Notes: a model not told the origin generated them from the sequence alone. A DNA stretch of 64,000 nt from Amycolatopsis camponoti (GCF_902497555.1 NZ_CABVGP010000001.1:2584501-2648500), one strand, 5' to 3'; counted from the stretch's first letter, positions 12,256 through 23,837 are shown. Made by a program: numbers and translations.

Positions 12256-12343
12256 TGCGTCCGTGCTCGGCACCCCGGTCTCCGGGGCCGGGCAGAGCAC
12301 CCGACCCCTTTCCGGCCCGGGCCTCGGATGGTCAGGCACGCGC

Positions 12344-12457
12344 GTCCCGGTGACGGGCCTCGCGAGGGCGGCCGCGCCGGGGTCGTGAGTGAGAAACAGT
12401 GTTCTAACCCTGTTTCTCACTCACGACCGGGCCGCGGCAGAGCACCCGACTGCCACT
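12344..12457 (+). repeat. 114-bp direct repeat, copy 2
   Basis: Second copy of the block at 12021-12134, with one mismatch. It ends 30 bp beyond the stop codon of the GH27 gene, so it lies in that gene's natural terminator position. Confidence 0.9.
12381..12428. terminator. Hairpin element with 19-bp arms, copy 2
   Basis: Identical hairpin to 12058-12105, located 59 bp past the GH27 stop on the minus strand. Probable terminator for GH27 and possibly for GH54 on the other strand. Confidence 0.7.
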
Positions 12458-12486
12458 TACCGGCCCCGGCCCGGGGCCGCGGCGGC

Positions 12487-14112
12487 TCAGGCGCGGGTCC
12501 ACCGTTGGTTCGGCTGGGCGTTGCAGGTCCACAGGACCACTCGGGTCCCGTTGGCGGTCGCCGCGCCTTCGGCGTCCAGGCACAGTCCGGATTGGACGTT
12601 CCGGACCGAGCCGTCGGTGGCCAGCGTCCACTTCTGGTTGTCCTGACCCGTGCACGGCCGGCTGAGGACGCGGGCGCCGCTGGTGGAACCGTCCAGGCAC
12701 TTGTCGCCGAACACGCGGACTTCGCCGTTCTGCCAGGTCGTCCAGAGCTGGTTCGCCGCGGTCTGGCAGTCCCAGATCACCGTGCCCGCGCCGGCGGCCG
12801 TCGAGGCGTTTTCGACGTCGAGGCACCGACTCGATCCCGTGCCCCGCAGCCGGGACGTCGTGGCGGCCAGCGGGGAACCGCCGGACACGCGGTAGGCCGC
12901 GACGCCGTGGGCCGGCACGCTCGCCGAGATCGAGCCGCCGGTCGTCGACGTGGTCCCGGTCCACAGGTCGGTCAGGGTGAACGCCGAACCGGCGAGCCCG
13001 ATCTGGGCGGCGGTCGTGCCGATGGTCGTCGTGCCGCCGCCGCGGTTGAGCAGGCCGACCGCCACCGACCCGTCCGCCAGTGGCTTGGCGAAGACCTCGA
13101 CGTCGCCGTCGTCGCGCACGCGGCGGCCGCCGGCGCCGAGCCGGTCCTGGTCGACCGCCAGCAGCCGCGGGTTGCGCAGGATCGCGCTGACGTCGGCGGA
13201 CATGGTGCGGATGTCGTTGCCCGCCATCAGCGGCGCGGCCATCAGCGCCCACAGCGCGAAGTGGGCCCGGGACTCGGTCAGCGACAGCCCGGGCCGCCCG
13301 ACCACCAGCATGTCGGGATCGTTCCAGTGCCCCGGACCGGCCTGCGCGGCCAGCGGGGCGGTGACGTCGAGGACGTTGCCCACGCCCATCGGGTAGCTGT
13401 TGGTGTTGCCGTTCTGCCAGATGTCGAGCAGGTCCTCGGTGGTGCGCCAGAGATCGGCGACCTGGCCCCAGTCGTACTTGTCCCCGGTGATGGCGTGGTA
13501 GCTGTTGGGGTTGATGCTGTAGACGATCGGACGCCCGGTGGCGCGCAGCGCGTCGCGCATCAGGGTGAACCGGGCGACCTGCTCGTCGCGGGTGCCGGCG
13601 GGGGAGCACCAGTCGTACTTGAGGTAGTCCACGCCCCACGACGCGAACGTGCGGGCGTCCTGGGCCTCGTGCCCCGCACTGCCGGTGGACCCGGGGTAGG
13701 TGCCGGTCCGCTGGGCGCAGGTGCGGTCGGTCGGCACCTGGTAGATGCCGAACTTCAAGCCACGCCCGTGGATGTAGTCGCCCAGCGCCTTCATGCCGCT
13801 CGGGAACTTCGACGGGCTGGCGCGCAGGGCGCCCTGGCTGTCGCGCTGCGGGTCGAACCAGCAGTCGTCCACCACCACGTACTGGTAGCCCGCGTCCTTC
13901 ATCCCCGAGGAGACCATCGCGTCGGCCGCCTGGCGGACCGCCGTTTCGCTGACGCCGCAGCCGAAGCTGTTCCAGCTGTTCCAGCCGAGCGGCGGGGTGA
14001 GCGCCGGGCTGCCGGGTGCGGCGACGGCGGCCGGTGGTGACCACGCCGTGGCGGCCACCGCCGCGGCGGTGAGCAAGTACGCGATCCGCTGACGCGTTCG
14101 AACGGACATCAT
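12487..14112 (-). CDS. Secreted GH27 alpha-galactosidase with C-terminal CBM13
   Basis: The 541-residue product has a signal peptide (to about 33), a GH27 TIM barrel (about 40-310), an antiparallel beta domain (about 320-405) and a CBM13 (about 412-541). Marks are PPLGWNSWNSFGC, the nucleophile region VDYLKYDWCS, the acid/base region WRTTEDLLDIW and PGHWNDPDML. It should release terminal alpha-galactose from galactomannan or related side chains. Two consecutive ATGs (14112 and 14109) follow GAAAGGGA; the second has the better spacing, and the longer form is given. It is convergent with the GH54 gene and follows GH43 on the same strand with a 35-bp gap, so GH43-GH27 is a likely operon. Confidence 0.9.
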   Translation of the reverse strand: MMSVRTRQRIAYLLTAAAVAATAWSPPAAVAAPGSPALTPPLGWNSWNSFGCGVSETAVRQAADAMVSSGMKDAGYQYVVVDDCWFDPQRDSQGALRASPSKFPSGMKALGDYIHGRGLKFGIYQVPTDRTCAQRTGTYPGSTGSAGHEAQDARTFASWGVDYLKYDWCSPAGTRDEQVARFTLMRDALRATGRPIVYSINPNSYHAITGDKYDWGQVADLWRTTEDLLDIWQNGNTNSYPMGVGNVLDVTAPLAAQAGPGHWNDPDMLVVGRPGLSLTESRAHFALWALMAAPLMAGNDIRTMSADVSAILRNPRLLAVDQDRLGAGGRRVRDDGDVEVFAKPLADGSVAVGLLNRGGGTTTIGTTAAQIGLAGSAFTLTDLWTGTTSTTGGSISASVPAHGVAAYRVSGGSPLAATTSRLRGTGSSRCLDVENASTAAGAGTVIWDCQTAANQLWTTWQNGEVRVFGDKCLDGSTSGARVLSRPCTGQDNQKWTLATDGSVRNVQSGLCLDAEGAATANGTRVVLWTCNAQPNQRWTRA

Positions 14113-14147
14113 CGTCCCTTTCCGGTGGTGGGTGGCCGAATCCGCGC

Positions 14148-15536
14148 TCAGGCGGCGAACTGCCACCAGTTCACGTTGAACAGGTAGCCGCTGCCCCCGG
14201 TGAACCGGAGGTACAGGTCGTGCGTGCCGACGGCGCCGGTCACGGGACACGACACGCTCGTCCAGGTCTGCCAGCCACCCGTGCCCGGCACGGTGCAGGT
14301 CCCGGCGAGGGTGCCGCCGGTCCCGTCCAGCCGGACCTCGATCCGGCCGCCGCCGGCCGCGGACGCCACTCTCGCGGTGAACGACCGGGCACCGGTACCG
14401 AAAGCGGCGCCCTTGACCTTGATCCAGTCGCCGTTCTCGAGGTAGCCGACGTTCATCCCGCCCTCGCCGGACGGTTCGGTCTCGACGCCGGATTCGAAGG
14501 CGATCGTTTCCGCTTCCTGCCGGGTGTACGGGTTGAGCGTCCCCACCTGCGGCGCGCCGGTGGTGCTCATGGTGATGGTGGGGATGGAACCGTCGGCGTT
14601 GTAGGCGAACTTCTCGACGGCCACCGAGCGCGTGTAGCCGCTGCCGCCCGGCAAAGCGCCGTTGTGGTAGAAGAAGTAGGAGCTCCCGTTGAAGTCGATC
14701 ACCCCCGGGTGGTTGGTGAAGCTGGCGCCCTGGGTGGGCATGACCGTCCCGCGGTAGGTCCACGGCCCGGTGGGGCCGGGAGCGGTCGAGTAGCCGATGA
14801 ACTCCGAGCAGCACTTCGCCGCGAACACGTTGTAGTACAAGCCGTTGCGCTTGTAGACCCAGGGGCCTTCCTCGAACAGGGTCGGCCGGCTCGTGTTCCC
14901 CGGGCGCGTGCCGAACCCGGCGGTGGTGAGCGGGATCTGCGTGGGCGCGCCCGAGTAGGAGATCATGTCCGCGTTGAGCTTCACGTACCACAGGTGCGGG
15001 TTGCCCCAGTACAGGTAGGCCTGGCCGTCGTCGTCGACGAACACCGTCGGGTCGAATTCGCCGTTGCCGACGAGCGGGTGCCCGAGTGCGTCGCTGAACG
15101 GCCCGGTGGGGCTGGCCGACACGCCAACGCCGATGGCCATCGAGCCGGTGGCCCGGTTCGTCATGGGGACGTACCAGTAGAACTTGCCGTTCCGGTAGAC
15201 GGTCTGGCCCGCCCAGGCGTTGGCGCTCGCCCAGGTGAAACTGGCGAGGTTCAGCGGCGATCCGTGGTCGGTCCAGTTCACCATGTCCGCCGACGACCAC
15301 ACCCGCCACTCCTTCATGGTGAAGTTCGTCGAGCCGTCTTCGTCGTGGCCGGTGTAGAGGTAGACGCGGCCGTTGTACACCAGCGGCGCCGGGTCGGCGG
15401 TGTAGATGGTCTGGATGATCGGGTTGTCCGCTCGGGCCACCGCGGGGAACATCCCCAGAGCGCAGAGCAGTCCGACGATCAGCGCGAAGCAGCGCCGGGG
15501 CTTGAAGATCGCCGAAGGGGAGGACGCGGCTTTCAC
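14148..15536 (-). CDS. Secreted GH43 glycosidase (arabinan/arabinoxylan type) with CBM6
   Basis: The 462-residue product has a signal peptide (to about 36), a five-bladed GH43 propeller (about 40-320) and a C-terminal CBM6 (about 335-462, ending YLFNVNWWQFAA). The three GH43 acids are visible: the base Asp in YTADPAPL, the pKa-modulating Asp in EFDPTVFVDDDG, and the acid Glu in LFEEGPWVYK. The family removes arabinose or xylose from plant polysaccharides; the exact subfamily cannot be fixed by eye. GTG 15536 has AAGGAGC 7 nt upstream. It is the only glycosidase of this island without CBM13. It is divergent from the GH29 operon, and a GAAAG-N8-CTTTC repeat lies 105-122 bp before its start. Confidence 0.88.
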   Translation of the reverse strand: MKAASSPSAIFKPRRCFALIVGLLCALGMFPAVARADNPIIQTIYTADPAPLVYNGRVYLYTGHDEDGSTNFTMKEWRVWSSADMVNWTDHGSPLNLASFTWASANAWAGQTVYRNGKFYWYVPMTNRATGSMAIGVGVSASPTGPFSDALGHPLVGNGEFDPTVFVDDDGQAYLYWGNPHLWYVKLNADMISYSGAPTQIPLTTAGFGTRPGNTSRPTLFEEGPWVYKRNGLYYNVFAAKCCSEFIGYSTAPGPTGPWTYRGTVMPTQGASFTNHPGVIDFNGSSYFFYHNGALPGGSGYTRSVAVEKFAYNADGSIPTITMSTTGAPQVGTLNPYTRQEAETIAFESGVETEPSGEGGMNVGYLENGDWIKVKGAAFGTGARSFTARVASAAGGGRIEVRLDGTGGTLAGTCTVPGTGGWQTWTSVSCPVTGAVGTHDLYLRFTGGSGYLFNVNWWQFAA

Positions 15537-15640
15537 GAGTGCTCCTTGGGGTCGTGGTCACTGTGCTCGCGCTCCGGAGCCGGGCGAGGAGGAGTGTGGC
15601 ACGGCGATGTTCACGCTCACAACCATTCGCCACCGAGCCT

Positions 15641-15658
15641 GAAAGTTACACATCTTTC
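15641..15658. promoter_or_regulatory. Inverted repeat GAAAG-N8-CTTTC in the GH43/GH29 divergent region
   Basis: The repeat resembles the GAAA/TTTC elements reported upstream of streptomycete xylanase genes. Its left half also matches the 12-mer at 1549 and 2479 at 9 of 11 positions. Confidence 0.4.
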
Positions 15659-15712
15659 GTCGGGTCCACGCTGGGGTTTAGGGGAGCTGTCACCAGTGAT
15701 CTGCCGGAAGGC

Positions 15713-15742
15713 TTGACCGTGGATGCCGTCTGCGCCTACACC
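15713..15742 (+). promoter_or_regulatory. Probable promoter of the GH29-GH59-GH54-GH10 operon
   Basis: TTGACC (15713-15718), an 18-bp spacer and TACACC (15737-15742) form a plausible promoter. Transcription would start near 15750, just before the LacI palindrome, a suitable position for repression. Confidence 0.5.
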
Positions 15743-15762
15743 TGAATTCGGTTACAGCGCTT

Positions 15763-15774
15763 GTTAGCGCTAAC
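15763..15774. promoter_or_regulatory. LacI-type operator GTTAGCGCTAAC before the GH29 operon
   Basis: A perfect 12-bp palindrome identical to the core of the site at 10477-10492, 31 bp before the GH29 start. A weaker related half (GTTACAGCGC, 15751-15760) lies immediately upstream. Confidence 0.85.
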
Positions 15775-15805
15775 TCTTTTCCGGTGTCGAGGAGGCTTTC
15801 GCGCC

Positions 15806-17779
15806 ATGCCCGAGTTCAGCCGACGCACCATGCTGGGCCTGATCACCGTGAGCGGTGCCGCGACGGCGGGCCTCCTGCGCGGCGGAACCGCGGCGGCGAC
15901 GGCCGGGCCGGGCAGCTACACGCCCACGTGGTCCTCGGTCGACCAGCACCCGCCCGCGGCGGAGTGGTTCCAGGACGCCAAGTTCGGCATCTACTTCCAC
16001 TGGGGCGTCTTCAGCGTCCCCGCGTTCGGCAACGAATGGTACCCGCGCAACATGTACATCGGCGGCTCCGCGGAGAACAACCACCACCAGGCCGTGTACG
16101 GCGACCCGTCGGCATGGCCGTACCACAACTTCGTCAACGGTGCCCGGGACAAGGCGGGCAACTGGGTCCAGTTCGCGCCGAAGCTCAAGTCGGCGGGCGG
16201 GAACTTCGACCCGGCGGAGTGGGCGCAGCTGTTCGCCGACGCCGGCGCGAAGTTCGCCGGGCCCGTCGCCGAGCACCACGACGGCTTCTCGATGTGGAAC
16301 AGCGCCGTCAACGAATGGAACTCCGTCGCCAAGGGCCCGCGGCTGGACCTGGTGCGGCTGCACGCCGACGCGATCCGCGCCCGCGGCCTGAAGTTCATGG
16401 TGTCGCTGCACCACGCCTACCACTTCACCGGCTTCTACGACCACGTCCCGGCGCAATCGGACGCCAGTCTGCGCAAGCTGTACGGCCAGCTGGGTTCGGC
16501 GGCGGAAAACCAGCTCTGGTACGACAAGCTCGCCGAGGTCGTCGACGGCTACCAGCCGGACCTGCTCTGGCAGGACTTCAACCTGCCCCGCGTCGACGAG
16601 TCCCGGCGACTGAACTTCCTGGCGTACTACTACAACAAGGCCGTCGCGTGGAACAAGGACGTCGTCGCCACCTACAAGGACGGCTTCGACAACCGGGGTG
16701 AGGTCTTCGACTTCGAACGCGGCGGCCCGGGGGACATCCAGAACCCGTACTGGCTGACCGACGACAGCATCTCCTCCTCCAGCTGGTGCTACACGACCGG
16801 CATCGGCTACTACTCGATGAAGGCGATGCTGCACTCGCTGATCGACCGCGTCAGCAAGAACGGCACCATGCTGCTGAACATCGCGCCGATGGCCGACGGC
16901 ACCATCCCGGCCGGGCAGCGCACGATCCTGCTCGGCATCGGCGACTACCTCGGCCGCTTCGGCGAGTCGATCTACGCGACCCGTGCCTGGTCGGTCTACG
17001 GCGAGGGCCCGACGCAGATGGGCGGCGGCTCCTTCACCACCCCGCGCGAGGGCACCAACCGCGACATCCGGTTCACGCGCAGCAAGGACAACACCGTCCT
17101 GTACGCGACGGTCCTGGGCTGGCCGGGCGCGACGCTGGACATCCCGACGCTGGGCTCGAACCGGATCACCCTCGCCTCGCTGAAGACCGTGCAGCTGCTC
17201 GGCGCCACCGCCGGGGCCTACACCGACCTGCCCGACCGCACCCAGGACGGCTCCGGGCTGCACATCCGCATGCCGTCGGCCACCGCGCCGTTCAGCGCCC
17301 CGGCGTACGTGGTGAAGCTGACGTTCGCCGGCCAGATCCCGGCGCCCGGGTCCGGGCCGCTCCCCACCGGCTGGGTGCGGATCGCCAACGGCACGACCGG
17401 CCTGGCGCTCGACAGCGGCGGGAACGTCGCGTCCGGGTCGGTGCTCAAGCAGTGGTCCTACGACGGCTCCACCAACCTGCAGTGGCAGTTGGTGGACCTC
17501 GGCACCGGGTACCACCGGATCGTCAACCGCACCAACGGCATGGTCGCCGACAGCCTCGGCCGCACCGGTAACGGCGTCAACGCCGGGCAGGCGGCCTGGA
17601 CGGGCGGCGACAACCAGCAGTGGCGGCTGGCCGGGCTCGGCAACGGGCGCTACCAGATCGTCAACCGCGGCACCGGCACCGCGCTCGACGGCGCGGGCAC
17701 CACGACGTCCGGGTCCACCGTGGTCCTGTGGGCGCCGAACAGCAGCACCAACAACCAATGGACCGTCACGGCCGTCTGA
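15806..17779 (+). CDS. Secreted GH29 alpha-L-fucosidase-like enzyme with CBM13
   Basis: The 657-residue product begins with a twin-arginine-like signal (SRRTMLGL then a hydrophobic stretch). The GH29 catalytic domain spans about 40-400 (FQDAKFGIYFHWGVFSVPAF, GPVAEHHDGFSMWNS, and the probable nucleophile Asp in PDLLWQDFNLP), followed by a beta-sandwich (about 405-515) and a RICIN_B_lectin_2 trefoil (about 525-657). The conserved SKNGTMLLNIAP motif is present. GAGGAGG stands 11 nt before ATG 15806. Fucose on xyloglucan or arabinogalactan is the likely target (inference). It is first in a four-gene run under a LacI-type operator. Confidence 0.88.
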   Translation: MPEFSRRTMLGLITVSGAATAGLLRGGTAAATAGPGSYTPTWSSVDQHPPAAEWFQDAKFGIYFHWGVFSVPAFGNEWYPRNMYIGGSAENNHHQAVYGDPSAWPYHNFVNGARDKAGNWVQFAPKLKSAGGNFDPAEWAQLFADAGAKFAGPVAEHHDGFSMWNSAVNEWNSVAKGPRLDLVRLHADAIRARGLKFMVSLHHAYHFTGFYDHVPAQSDASLRKLYGQLGSAAENQLWYDKLAEVVDGYQPDLLWQDFNLPRVDESRRLNFLAYYYNKAVAWNKDVVATYKDGFDNRGEVFDFERGGPGDIQNPYWLTDDSISSSSWCYTTGIGYYSMKAMLHSLIDRVSKNGTMLLNIAPMADGTIPAGQRTILLGIGDYLGRFGESIYATRAWSVYGEGPTQMGGGSFTTPREGTNRDIRFTRSKDNTVLYATVLGWPGATLDIPTLGSNRITLASLKTVQLLGATAGAYTDLPDRTQDGSGLHIRMPSATAPFSAPAYVVKLTFAGQIPAPGSGPLPTGWVRIANGTTGLALDSGGNVASGSVLKQWSYDGSTNLQWQLVDLGTGYHRIVNRTNGMVADSLGRTGNGVNAGQAAWTGGDNQQWRLAGLGNGRYQIVNRGTGTALDGAGTTTSGSTVVLWAPNSSTNNQWTVTAV

Positions 17780-20176
<2,397 letters not shown>

Positions 20177-20207
20177 TCGCCTTCCCTCCGGACAAAGGAG
20201 TTCACCG

Positions 20208-21656
20208 ATGAGTGCACGCTGGAGAAAGTGGTGGCCGGCCGTGGTGATCGCCGCGGGCGCGGTGGCCGGCACGGCCACGCCGTCGCAGGCCGCCGGCCAG
20301 GGACCGTGCGACCTCTACGCGGCCGGCGGCACGCCGTGCGTGGCCGCGCACGCGACCACGCGGGCGTTGTACGGCGCGTACAACGGCTCGCTCTACCAGG
20401 TGCGGCGCGCTTCGGACAACACGACGCGGGACATCGGCGTCCTGAGCGCCGGCGGGGTCGCGAACGCCGCGGCCCAGGATTCCTTCTGCGCCGGGACGAC
20501 GTGCCTGATCACCGTGATCTACGACCAGTCCGGCCGCGGCAACCACCTCACCCAGGCCCCGCCGGGCGGCTTCTCCGGCCCGGCCGCGGGCGGGTACGAC
20601 AACCTGGCCAACGCGACCGCCGCCCCGACCACGGTCGGCGGTCAGAAGGCGTACGGCGTGTTCGTGGCGCCCGGCACCGGCTACCGCAACAACAACGCCA
20701 CCGGCACCGCCACCGGGGACCAGCCGGAGGGCATGTACGCCATCTTCGACGGCACGCACTACAACGGCGGCTGCTGCTTCGACTACGGCAACGCCGAGCG
20801 CAACAGCCGGGACAACGGCAACGGCACGATGGAAGCCATCTACTTCGGCAACATCAAGGTCTGGGGCTACGGTGCCGGGAACGGCCCGTGGATCATGGCG
20901 GACCTCGAGAACGGCCTCTTCTCCGGCGTCAACCAGCGTTACAACGCCAACGACCCGAGCATCAGCCACCGGTACCTGACGGCCATCGTCAAGGGCGGCC
21001 CGAACCGGTGGGCCATCCGCGGCGGCAACGCGCAGTCCGGTGGCGTGTCGACGTTCTACGACGGCGTGCGCCCCAACGTGTCCGGCTACAACCCGATGCG
21101 CAAGGAAGGCGCCATCATCCTCGGCACCGGCGGCGACAACAGCATCGGCTCCGCCGGCACGTTCTACGAGGGCGTCATGACGTCCGGCTACCCGTCGGAC
21201 GCCACCGAGAACGCCGTGCAGGCCAACGTCGTCGCGGCCGGGTACGGCACCGGCGGCAGCACCACCGGCACCGGGCCGGTGCGCGCGGTCGGCGCGGGCA
21301 AGTGCCTGTCCGCCCCGAACTCGACGCAGGGCACGCAGGCGCAGATCGCCGGCTGCACCGGCCAGGCGAACCAGACCTGGACGCGCACGTCGGACGGCAG
21401 GCTGACGGCCACGCTCGGCGGGGCCACGCTGTGCCTGGACGCCTCCGGCCAGGGCACGAGCGCGGGCACGAAGGTGGTGACGTGGCCCTGCAACGGCCAG
21501 GGCAACCAGCAGTGGACCGTCAACTCCAACGGCACGGTCACCGGTGTCCAATCAGGACTGTGCCTCGACGTGACCGGCGCCGCCACCGCCGACGGCACGC
21601 CGGTCGAGCTGTGGACCTGCAACGGCGGCGGCAACCAGCAGTGGGCGTTGGGCTGA
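20208..21656 (+). CDS. Secreted GH54 alpha-L-arabinofuranosidase with C-terminal CBM13
   Basis: The 482-residue product has a signal peptide (to about 28), a GH54 AbfB catalytic domain (about 30-345, QGPCDLYAAGGTPCVAAHA to ENAVQANVVAAGYG) and a C-terminal CBM13 (about 355-482, repeats NQTW, NQQW, NQQW). VIYDQSGRGNHL and CCFDYGNAE match the paralogue at 10509, in which the lectin is N-terminal. Arabinose removal from arabinoxylan is expected. AAAGGAG precedes ATG 20208; the gap to GH59 is 31 bp. Confidence 0.9.
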   Translation: MSARWRKWWPAVVIAAGAVAGTATPSQAAGQGPCDLYAAGGTPCVAAHATTRALYGAYNGSLYQVRRASDNTTRDIGVLSAGGVANAAAQDSFCAGTTCLITVIYDQSGRGNHLTQAPPGGFSGPAAGGYDNLANATAAPTTVGGQKAYGVFVAPGTGYRNNNATGTATGDQPEGMYAIFDGTHYNGGCCFDYGNAERNSRDNGNGTMEAIYFGNIKVWGYGAGNGPWIMADLENGLFSGVNQRYNANDPSISHRYLTAIVKGGPNRWAIRGGNAQSGGVSTFYDGVRPNVSGYNPMRKEGAIILGTGGDNSIGSAGTFYEGVMTSGYPSDATENAVQANVVAAGYGTGGSTTGTGPVRAVGAGKCLSAPNSTQGTQAQIAGCTGQANQTWTRTSDGRLTATLGGATLCLDASGQGTSAGTKVVTWPCNGQGNQQWTVNSNGTVTGVQSGLCLDVTGAATADGTPVELWTCNGGGNQQWALG

Positions 21657-21686
21657 TCCCCGACCCGAGACGAAACGAGAGTTGTC

Positions 21687-23105
21687 ATGACCATCAGTTC
21701 ACGCACCCGGACCGCCGTCACCGTCCTGGCGGCGGCCTGCCTCTCGGCGACCGCCTTGGTGCTGTCGCCCGGCGTCGCCGGGGCGGCGAGCACCCTCGGC
21801 GCCGCGGCGGCGCAGAGCGGGCGGTACTTCGGTGCCGCGATCTCGACGAGCCACCTCGGCGAGAGCGCCTACGTGAACACGTGGGCGGCGGAGTTCAACG
21901 GCGTCACGCCGGAGAACGAGATGAAGTGGGACACGGTCGAGCCGAACCGCAACCAGTTCAACTTCGGGCCCGGCGACCAGATCGCCGGCCAGGGCCGCAG
22001 CCGGGGCATGAAGATCCGCGGGCACACGCTCGTGTGGTACCAGCAGCTGCCCGGCTGGGTGAGCGGCCTGGACGCGAACAACCTGCGCTCGGCGATGCTG
22101 AACCACATCAGCCAGGCGGCCGGCCACTGGAAGGGCCAGCTCATCGCGTGGGACGTCGTCAACGAGGCGTTCGAGGAGAACGGCACCCGGCGGCAGTCGG
22201 TGTTCCAGCAGAAGCTCGGCGACGGCTACATCGAGGACGCCTTCCGCGCGGCGCGCACGGCCGACCCGAACGCCAAGCTCTGCTACAACGACTACAACAC
22301 CGACGGCGTCAACGCGAAGAGCACCGGCATCTACAACATGGTCCGTGACTTCAAGAGCCGCGGCGTGCCGATCGACTGCGTGGGCTTCCAGAGCCACCTC
22401 GGCTCGAACTCCAACCTCGGCAGCTACCAGGCGAACCTGCAGCGCTTCGCCGACCTGGGTGTCGACGTCCAGATCACCGAGCTGGACGTCGGCGGCTCGG
22501 GTTCCGGCCAGGCGAACGTCTACCGGCAGGTCGCCCAGGCGTGCATGGCGGTGTCCCGCTGCACCGGCATCACGGTGTGGGGCGTGACGGACAAGTACTC
22601 GTGGCGTTCGGGCGACACCCCGCTGCTGTTCGACGGCAACTACGGCAAGAAGCAGGCGTACACCGCCGTCCTCGACGTGCTGAACGGCGGTGCGCCGAAC
22701 CCCGGCGGCGGGGGCACGGTCCGCGCCGTGGCGTCGAACCGCTGCCTGGACGTGCCGGGCTCGGCGACGGCGGCCGGTACCGCGCTGCAGATCTGGGACT
22801 GCCACACCGGGACGAACCAGCAGTGGACCCGCGCGAGCACGGGGGAGCTGACGGTCTATTCCGGTGACGGCAAGCGCTGCCTGGACACCGCGAGCGGCGG
22901 CACGGCGGCCGGCACGGCGGCGGTCATCGCGAGCTGCACCGGCGGCACCGGCCAGAAGTGGACGTTCACCGGCAGCGGCACCATCACGAACGCCCAGTCG
23001 GGCTTGTGCCTGGACGTGACGGGCGCAGCCACGGCCAACGGCACCAAGGTGATCATCTGGACGTGCAACGGCGGATCCAACCAGCAGTGGGCCGCAGCGG
23101 CCTAG
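21687..23105 (+). CDS. Secreted GH10 endo-1,4-beta-xylanase with C-terminal CBM13
   Basis: The 472-residue product has a signal peptide (to about 33), a GH10 barrel (about 36-335) and a CBM13 (about 345-472). The acid/base is Glu160 in WDVVNEAF and the nucleophile Glu265 in ITELDVGG. The architecture is that of the Streptomyces xylanase A type, and the enzyme should cut the xylan backbone. ATG 21687 follows a CGAGA stretch; the gap to GH54 is 30 bp. It is last in the four-gene operon and is followed by a strong hairpin. A second GH10 gene at 29747 carries CBM2 instead. Confidence 0.93.
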   Translation: MTISSRTRTAVTVLAAACLSATALVLSPGVAGAASTLGAAAAQSGRYFGAAISTSHLGESAYVNTWAAEFNGVTPENEMKWDTVEPNRNQFNFGPGDQIAGQGRSRGMKIRGHTLVWYQQLPGWVSGLDANNLRSAMLNHISQAAGHWKGQLIAWDVVNEAFEENGTRRQSVFQQKLGDGYIEDAFRAARTADPNAKLCYNDYNTDGVNAKSTGIYNMVRDFKSRGVPIDCVGFQSHLGSNSNLGSYQANLQRFADLGVDVQITELDVGGSGSGQANVYRQVAQACMAVSRCTGITVWGVTDKYSWRSGDTPLLFDGNYGKKQAYTAVLDVLNGGAPNPGGGGTVRAVASNRCLDVPGSATAAGTALQIWDCHTGTNQQWTRASTGELTVYSGDGKRCLDTASGGTAAGTAAVIASCTGGTGQKWTFTGSGTITNAQSGLCLDVTGAATANGTKVIIWTCNGGSNQQWAAAA

Positions 23106-23119
23106 GACCGTCGTCTTCG

Positions 23120-23162
23120 CCGCCGCCCGAGCCGTGCTTCGTGTTCACGGCTCGGGCGGCGG
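23120..23162. terminator. Bidirectional terminator between GH10 and TetR genes
   Basis: A perfect 17-bp stem (CCGCCGCCCGAGCCGTG with its complement) around a 9-nt loop, 14 bp after the xylanase stop and overlapping the 3' end of the convergent TetR gene. Confidence 0.8.
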
Positions 23163-23768
23163 TGGCACGAGGAGGCGGACGAGCCGGCGGATCCGGTCGA
23201 GGTCGACGTCGGTCGCCAGCCGGGTGCGGTCCGGCAGCTCCTCGGTGAGCGGATCGATGCCGAACAGCAGCCGGGGCAGGGCCGGGTGGACGGCGAGGCC
23301 GATCAGCTCGTTCGCCACCGCCTCGGCTTCGCCGGCCGCGAGCCCCGACGCCGTCACCAGGTGGGCCGCGAGGTTGCCGGTCGTGACTCCGAAGAGGACG
23401 TCGAACAGTCCCGCCGCCAGGTCCGGCAGCCGGTCCGCCTCGCCGATGCCGAGGCGGACCATCTTCCCGACGGAGGACCAGCCCAGCAGCTGAACGAAGC
23501 GCCCGCAGTACCGCACGATCGCCTCCTCCGGTAGCCCGGCGTAGTCGGCCGGTGTGCCCATCCGGTCGCCGAACAGGGCGCGGATGCGTTCGACGACCGC
23601 GAGGAACAGCGTGTCCTTGGTCGGGAAGTGCGCGTACAGGGACCGCTTCGACGTTTCCGCGCGTGCCGCGATCGCGTCCATGGAGGTCCGGTCGAAGCCG
23701 GTCTCCAGGAACGCGAGCTTCGCCGTGTCGAGGATGTGCTCGCGCAGCGCTTCCCCGCGTCGGGCCAT
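23145..23768 (-). CDS. TetR-family transcriptional regulator
   Basis: The product of 207 residues has a TetR helix-turn-helix (about 20-65: SMDAIAARAETSKRSLYAHFPTKDTLF) and a helical ligand domain with a proline-rich end. ATG 23768 is preferred over the in-frame GTG 23777 because the GAGG at about 23779-23782 is far better spaced for the ATG. It is divergent from an NmrA-like oxidoreductase, and an inverted repeat in the 69-bp gap probably serves as its operator, so it likely represses that neighbour and itself. Confidence 0.88.
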   Translation of the reverse strand: MARRGEALREHILDTAKLAFLETGFDRTSMDAIAARAETSKRSLYAHFPTKDTLFLAVVERIRALFGDRMGTPADYAGLPEEAIVRYCGRFVQLLGWSSVGKMVRLGIGEADRLPDLAAGLFDVLFGVTTGNLAAHLVTASGLAAGEAEAVANELIGLAVHPALPRLLFGIDPLTEELPDRTRLATDVDLDRIRRLVRLLVPPPPEP

Positions 23769-23781
23769 GGCGTCCACCTCA

Positions 23782-23808
23782 AAGTATACGGTACAGTCGA
23801 GTTTACTT
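23782..23808. promoter_or_regulatory. Operator-like repeat between TetR and NmrA genes
   Basis: AAGTATAC (23782-23789) and GTTTACTT (23801-23808) are inverted copies with 7 of 8 pairs and an 11-bp spacer, in the only intergenic space shared by the divergent pair. Confidence 0.55.
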
Positions 23809-23837
23809 CTGCTGCTCAGCGATCGGAGTCATCATCC

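Noticed and set aside
12066..12646. Repeated small peptides beginning MRNSVLTLFLTHD
   Set aside because: These arise from translating the repeated 48-nt hairpin on either strand; no ribosome-binding site or conserved protein supports them.
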